Of a DNA stretch of 64,000 nt, positions 59,711 through 64,000 are shown in pieces (the stretch's first letter is position 1; each line of letters begins with the position of its first letter). The notes beneath the pieces are model-generated. The model was given only the letters and a program-made list of their open reading frames with translations, ran no database searches and was not told where the DNA came from. The position numbers and the translations under genes are program-made. The stretch spans positions 283,362 through 347,361 of the forward strand of contig QKWP01000230.1 of NCBI GenBank assembly GCA_003550325.1, given 5' to 3'. This DNA comes from Gigaspora rosea. Taxonomy: Eukaryota; Glomeromycota; Glomeromycetes; Diversisporales; Gigasporaceae.

Positions 59711-60087
59711 GCACCTTTTTTTATTTGCTAATAACACCTTTCTTTCTCTCTTGTCTCCACTCTACCATTTTTACTCAATACATCCAGTTATAACACACTT
59801 TCAATTCCTCCTTAATTTCCACTTAATTTGACGACACTACTCAGCAAACTGCTTCTTACGTTTCTTTATATAAGGGGTTTTTTTCTTATTTTCGTTAGGA
59901 AAAAGAACCTATCTCTATACTAATTATGAATTTTCCTTTTATACAATAATTTGATTGGTTAATAACGAATGTATACATCATTGTATCATGTGAAGATCAG
60001 CATATGCTTAATAAAAAAATGGACTTTTTTGTCAATCACCTGATGAAAAAAAAAATGGACCCAGTGAATTAAAAAGGATGGATTTGC

Positions 60088-60440
60088 TGTTAATATAACA
60101 TAACTCTTACAAGCCATTTGTTTAGCACAAATATAAAAAGCCAACAAACAAATAGTGGTGATATTATCAAAATATTAGTATGAACTAGTAATAGAAAAGA
60201 TTATTATATTTAAAAATACCGAGACTTCAAATTGTCGTTTATAACCAAATAAACTTAGCTTCAAAAATAATATAATTTTTGAGGCTAAGCTTGTTAGATT
60301 ATAAACTTTAAGGCCAAAATTTAGTTTTTCTAATAATAATTATAAAGTTTTTTGTAAGTATAATTTAGATATAAATTTTTAAAAACCATGTTATTTAATT
60401 TTTTAAAAATTTAACCATTTAATTATATTTGATATTGTAT
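60088..60440. other. Spacer between MULE and hAT gene
   Basis: AT-rich; a GCTTAG/CTAAGC inverted repeat lies at about 60245-60300. No gene. Confidence 0.5.
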
Positions 60441-61132
60441 CAGAAAATACTTCTGATAAAACTAAAAAAGACCATAAAGAAGATGATGTTTGGGATTATT
60501 TTACTAATAGAGTAACAAAAATTAGGAGATTTTTTAGGGGAGGAGGTAAAAAAGTTGAAATAATATATAAAAACCTGACTATATATATATTAAGGAAGAG
60601 GAAGGGGAGGTAGATCTCTAATAAAAAATAATCAAGTAATTATTAACATGGTCCTAAAGAATCTATAGAAGAAGGTAACTATTTAGCAGTATGTTGTTGT
60701 AAAAAATAGAGTAGAGGATTGCCAGATGAATGAAATCTCATTTAGCATTATATTGTGATGGTATACCAAATGATATTAAAATAGAATATTTAGAAATATT
60801 GGCTACTATTAGTTTTAATAAAAAATTAAAAAAAAATGGTAGTTCTAGAAAATTAATAACAAATTTTTATGAATTATTAACAAAAACTGAAAAAAGCAAA
60901 AAAGATAAAATTGATTAAGCATTAATTAGATTTTTTATATGTTGTGGTATTCCTTTTTCTACTGTTAGACATCCATATTTTATAGATTTTATTTAATGTC
61001 TTTGTCTTGATTATATCTCTTCTGAAAGAAAAACACTTTCATCAACTATTTTATATCAAGAAATTTCTACTCTTTTAATTAAAATTAACAAGGAACTTGA
61101 ACATGAAAATAATTTAACCTTGGGTAATAATA

Positions 61133-61391
61133 TGGGCTGCCATCAATAGAAATCAAGCAAATCAGCATTTAAAAAAAAATTAGTTCCTTAACTTTCATAG
61201 CTCATATCTTAATAAATTTTAAAGCTATCTTAATGATTTAATATTCAAAAGAAAGCTTATGATCTAAGCTTTTTTTTGAATATTAAATCATTAAGATAGC
61301 TTTAAAATTTATTGAGATATGAGCTATAAAAGTTAAGAAATTAATTTTTTTTCAAATGTTGATTTGCTTGATTTCTATTGACAGCTGCCCA
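61133..61391. mobile_element. 259-bp palindromic MITE in a hAT intron
   Basis: ATGGGCTGCCATCAATAGAA at the left and the complement TTCTATTGACAGCTGCCCAT at the right. The arms are nearly identical up to a centre near 61265 (AAGCTTATGATCTAAGCTT). A hairpin-type MITE. Confidence 0.85.
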
Positions 61392-61443
61392 TATATTTAA
61401 ATTTGTTATTTATAATTTTAATTATATTAATTAGGTTTAAGAA

Positions 61444-62756
61444 TTTCGTGCACCTGCATGGTCATGCATCCCTGCGATCGACCAATCAAAACCGATCACG
61501 TGAACACGTGATCATTCGCTCGGAACCGACCAATCAACATCAATTGCAAATTTTATTAAACAAATTTTAAGAATTTTTAAGATTTTTTTATTTAAAAAAA
61601 AAAAGAAAAAAAAACAAGAAGAATACAATAAATGATAAATCGACTACAGCACTATGAATATAAAAAAAAAACACAAAGTGATGAACATCTGAACCCTAAC
61701 CCGAATCCTAACCTGAACCCTAACCCTACACTAATATACACTACGAAATTATAAGCACCAATATAGTATCAACAACACTAAACACCACGACGAAGCCACA
61801 AGCACTGATGACTTAAAGCCAAGGCAACAACAACAAATTTAACTCCAAGAGTGACGATTCCAATGACGAAAACATACTGGAAAAAGAAAAGAAAATAAAA
61901 GAAAAAAAAGTTAGTTAAGAATAAAAAGAATAAAAGAAAAAAACAAAAGAAACTACCCACCAAACAAGCACCACCCCACGAGAACGAACGCAAAACCACC
62001 TCACGAGGACAAATGCAAGACCACCCCATGAGGACGAATGAAAGACCACCCCACGAGGACAAACGAAAGACTACACTACGAGGACAAATGAAAAAAAGCT
62101 GAAGAAACAAGAAATAAAAGAAAAAAAACATTAGTTAAGTCAAGACAAAGAAAATAAAAAAAAACTTACCAAACAAGCCACTCTGAGAAAACGTGGACCA
62201 CACGCTAAGAAACGTGTAAGACCACCCTATGAAAACATGCGCAAAACAACTGTGAAGATGCACACAAGAAATAAGACCACTCAACAAGAATGCTGAAGAA
62301 ACAAAAAAAATATTAGTTAAAGTCAAGGCAAAAAAAAAATTAAAGAAAAAAAAACTACACCAAACAAGCTACGTAAACCATGTTGTAGGAACATCAGAAA
62401 ACTGAACAAGACCACTTTACGAGGACGCACGCAAGGGCACCCATGAAGACGCACACAAGAAACGCTCCACAAAATGTAAAGTATAAGTGCACCGAACCTA
62501 GAAAAAAATCTAATGTCAACACCTGCAATAAGACACCAATGATGGCACCAACTACGTCAAAGACCAAGAAAGACAAAGACATCAGCAACGACACCTGCGA
62601 TGAACGATGCCAGCTAAAAAGAAAAAAAATTAGTAACAAATAAACAAAAGTGAAAAAAAAATCAAAAAAGCAAAAAAAAAATTTAAAAATCTTATCTTGA
62701 TGATCTTATTTATATGCATACATATAGGGGTGCACGGCCATGCAGGTGCACAGAAA
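61444..62756. mobile_element. 1.3-kb TIR element with minisatellite interior
   Basis: The left end TTTCGTGCACCTGCATGGTC and the right end (complement) TTTCTGTGCACCTGCATGGC match for about 30 bp. The inside has CTAACCC telomere-like words (61692-61727), CACGAGGACGAACG minisatellite units and a recurring AAAAGTTAGTTAAG..CCAAACAAGC block at ~200-bp intervals (61910, 62130, 62310). The ORFs reading through on either strand are low-complexity by-products. No target duplication was found. Confidence 0.72.
61965..62440. repeat. GACCACCCCACGAGGACGAA minisatellite
   Basis: About five adjacent ~31-bp units at 61970-62095 (GACCACCCCACGAGGACGAA, then CGCAA or TGAAA), with further diverged units to 62440. 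Composition is A/C/G with few T on this strand. Confidence 0.8.
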
Positions 62757-64000
62757 ACATTTTCCCATATTAATTAATATAATTTATTTTTATTAGCTGT
62801 AGATAGGTAGTCTAACCCTTTATGAAAATCTATTTATGCTTTTGTAATTATTACACCAAATAGAAAGCAATATATTTATAGCTTAGTAGATGAATCAAGC
62901 AAATCTCATACAGATTTTTTAATGCTTCTGAAATTGAAAAAGTTTTAATATCAGTTGCTACTAAAAAATTTGCAGCTATAGTTTCAGATGCAGAATCTGC
63001 TATGCAATTAGCAAAACAAATAATTGCTACTAAATATCCTTATATTTTACCTATAAAATATATAGCTCACCATATTAATCTTATAACTTCTCATATTATT
63101 AAATTAGATTTTGCTAAAAATGTTTTCACAAAATATCAAAATTAATAATATTTTTGCAGCTTTTCAAGAAGATATTATTAATTCTTTTATAAAAGGTAGT
63201 GGATTAAAAACTTCAGTAAAAACAAGATAGTTTACAGCATGGAATCATTATAATTCTATTATTAGATTAGAAAATAGCCTTAAAAATGTAAGTTAAGTTT
63301 ATTTTATATTATAAAAATTATATGTTTTATTTATAATAATTAAATTATAATTAAAAATAGTTTTTTTAAATAATAGTTTATTTTTAATTTATAATTATAT
63401 TTTATTTAGGTTCTTGAAGATCAACCTGAAATTTTTCAAAATGCTTTATTAATAAAAAATATTCTTCGTAATCATTATTTCTGGCAAGATGTAGAACCAT
63501 TAGAAAATATACTTGCACCTGCTAAAAGAGCAATTCAAGCAGTTGAAGCAAAATCAAGCAATATGGCATTATGTTTTTTAGAATTAGTTAAAATGGCAAT
63601 TGCTATTAAAAATATTTCAAACATTAAGATTTAAACTTTAAAAACCTATGCATTAAAATTTATAGTAAGTATTGGAAGCAATTTGATATATTAACTTATC
63701 TTCTTGTTTATTTTTATATTCTAAATATAGAGGTAGGTTTTATTTTATTTATTTAAATCAATATAATTAATTTAATTAAAATTTATTTTAGGAATAGGAT
63801 GCAAAGATAAAGTATTTTATAAAATTTTTTATATTCTATAAAAATTTGGAAAGTTATTGTCTTAAAGAATATACTTATGAAATTTTATTAATACAACTTC
63901 AAAAATATTCAGAAAGATTTCCACTATATGATATGGAATATAATAAAAATTATGATACACCAGAACTTTGGTGGACAACTTGTAAACAACCAAATAATTA

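Larger units (their letters stand above)
49831..60087 (-). mobile_element. 10.3-kb Mutator-like element with very long TIRs
   Basis: The left end begins GCAAATCCATCCTTTTTGAT and the right end, reverse complemented, GCAAATCCATCCTTTTTAAT. Similarity continues through CATATGCTGATCTTCA, ATAGAGATAGGTTCTTTTTC, AGTAGTGT and AAAAAAAGGTGCTG for about 480 bp. It then runs on into a tandem array of ~125-bp units. A decayed minus-strand MULE transposase lies between. The true left TIR edge may extend left of the hAT-like element at 48276-49828. No clean 9-bp duplication is visible (TGCATGTAT against TGTTAATAT would be eroded). Inside are nested the insertions at 50310-53882 and 55820-56741. Confidence 0.85.
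60441..64000 (+). pseudogene. hAT transposase, decayed, runs off the window
   Basis: Pieces read in order on the plus strand. A BED-finger start is at about 60470-60800 (DDVWDYFTNRV, MKSHLALYCDGIPNDIKIEY). The DUF659-like part is at 60910-61125 (ALIRFFICCGIPFSTVRHPY, ERKTLSSTI, LEHENNLTL). The RNase H-like core is at 62797-63287 (YAFVIITPNRKQYIYSLVDE, IVSDAESAMQLAKQ, IAHHINLI, SVKTR). Then come a 122-bp intron (63288-63409), 63410-63660 (VLEDQPEIFQNALLIKN, EPLENILAPAKRAIQAVE), more sequence to 63732, a 59-bp intron (63733-63791), and then YDTPELWW just before the edge, the lead-in to the hAT dimerisation domain. Stops and frameshifts interrupt every block. An intron between 61126 and 62797 has swollen by two TIR insertions. 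Confidence 0.87.

Noticed and set aside
61778..62639. Several hydrophobic minus-strand ORFs resembling membrane proteins
   Set aside because: They read the A/C-rich minisatellite on its complement; apparent hydrophobicity is compositional.

Overview
The window looks like nuclear DNA of an arbuscular mycorrhizal fungus (Glomeromycotina, most like Rhizophagus). The reasons are an extremely AT-rich background, BTB-BACK-TLDc and Sel1-repeat/kinase genes of the kinds expanded in these fungi, short GTAAGT..TAG introns, TTAGGG telomere-type motifs, and a dense load of MULE, hAT and pogo transposons. The organism is an inference from gene families; no ribosomal or housekeeping marker is present.

Layout. 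0.6-4.6 kb holds two terminal-inverted-repeat (TIR) elements. 5.3-6.1 kb holds one intact-looking gene, a tandem BED-type zinc-finger protein with an 8-residue repeat. 6.2-13.3 kb is AT-rich DNA with MITEs, a cluster of strong hairpins (8.9-9.2 kb) and an array of palindromic elements (11-12.4 kb). 13.35-18.6 kb is a decayed pogo/Tigger-type transposon on the minus strand, interrupted by a hAT-like element and by a pogo-type MITE. 19.3-27.4 kb contains three copies of a roughly 1-kb tRNA-headed SINE; one is full length with a 15-bp target duplication. Nested palindromes lie between the copies. 29.9-32.8 kb holds a TIR element filled with minisatellite and further palindromes.

33.05-34.76 kb is an intact two-exon BTB-BACK-TLDc gene. 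A duplicated, frameshifted copy lies at 38.9-40.5 kb, and a 720-bp hAT-like element sits in the duplicated 3' flank. 42.4-44 kb is an inverted satellite-like array. 45.06-47.74 kb (minus strand) holds a Sel1-repeat gene broken by one nonsense codon, followed by a kinase remnant that has lost its catalytic core.

48.3-60.1 kb is a nest of insertions. A 10.3-kb Mutator-like element (MULE) with very long TIRs carries a decayed MULE/SWIM transposase. A 3.6-kb hAT-like element with GC-rich ends sits in its left TIR and itself carries a truncated LINE. Another hAT-like element sits at the left edge of the MULE, and a TIR element with a small C2H2 ORF sits inside it. 60.4-64 kb is a decayed hAT transposase gene running off the right edge; one of its introns has received two further TIR elements.

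Only two genes look intact (5.3 kb and 33 kb). Most of the rest is transposon-derived. The best-supported structural result is a set of four non-autonomous hAT-like elements. Each has an exact 8-bp target duplication and TAG-initial termini, and each carries its own reiterated subterminal motif.
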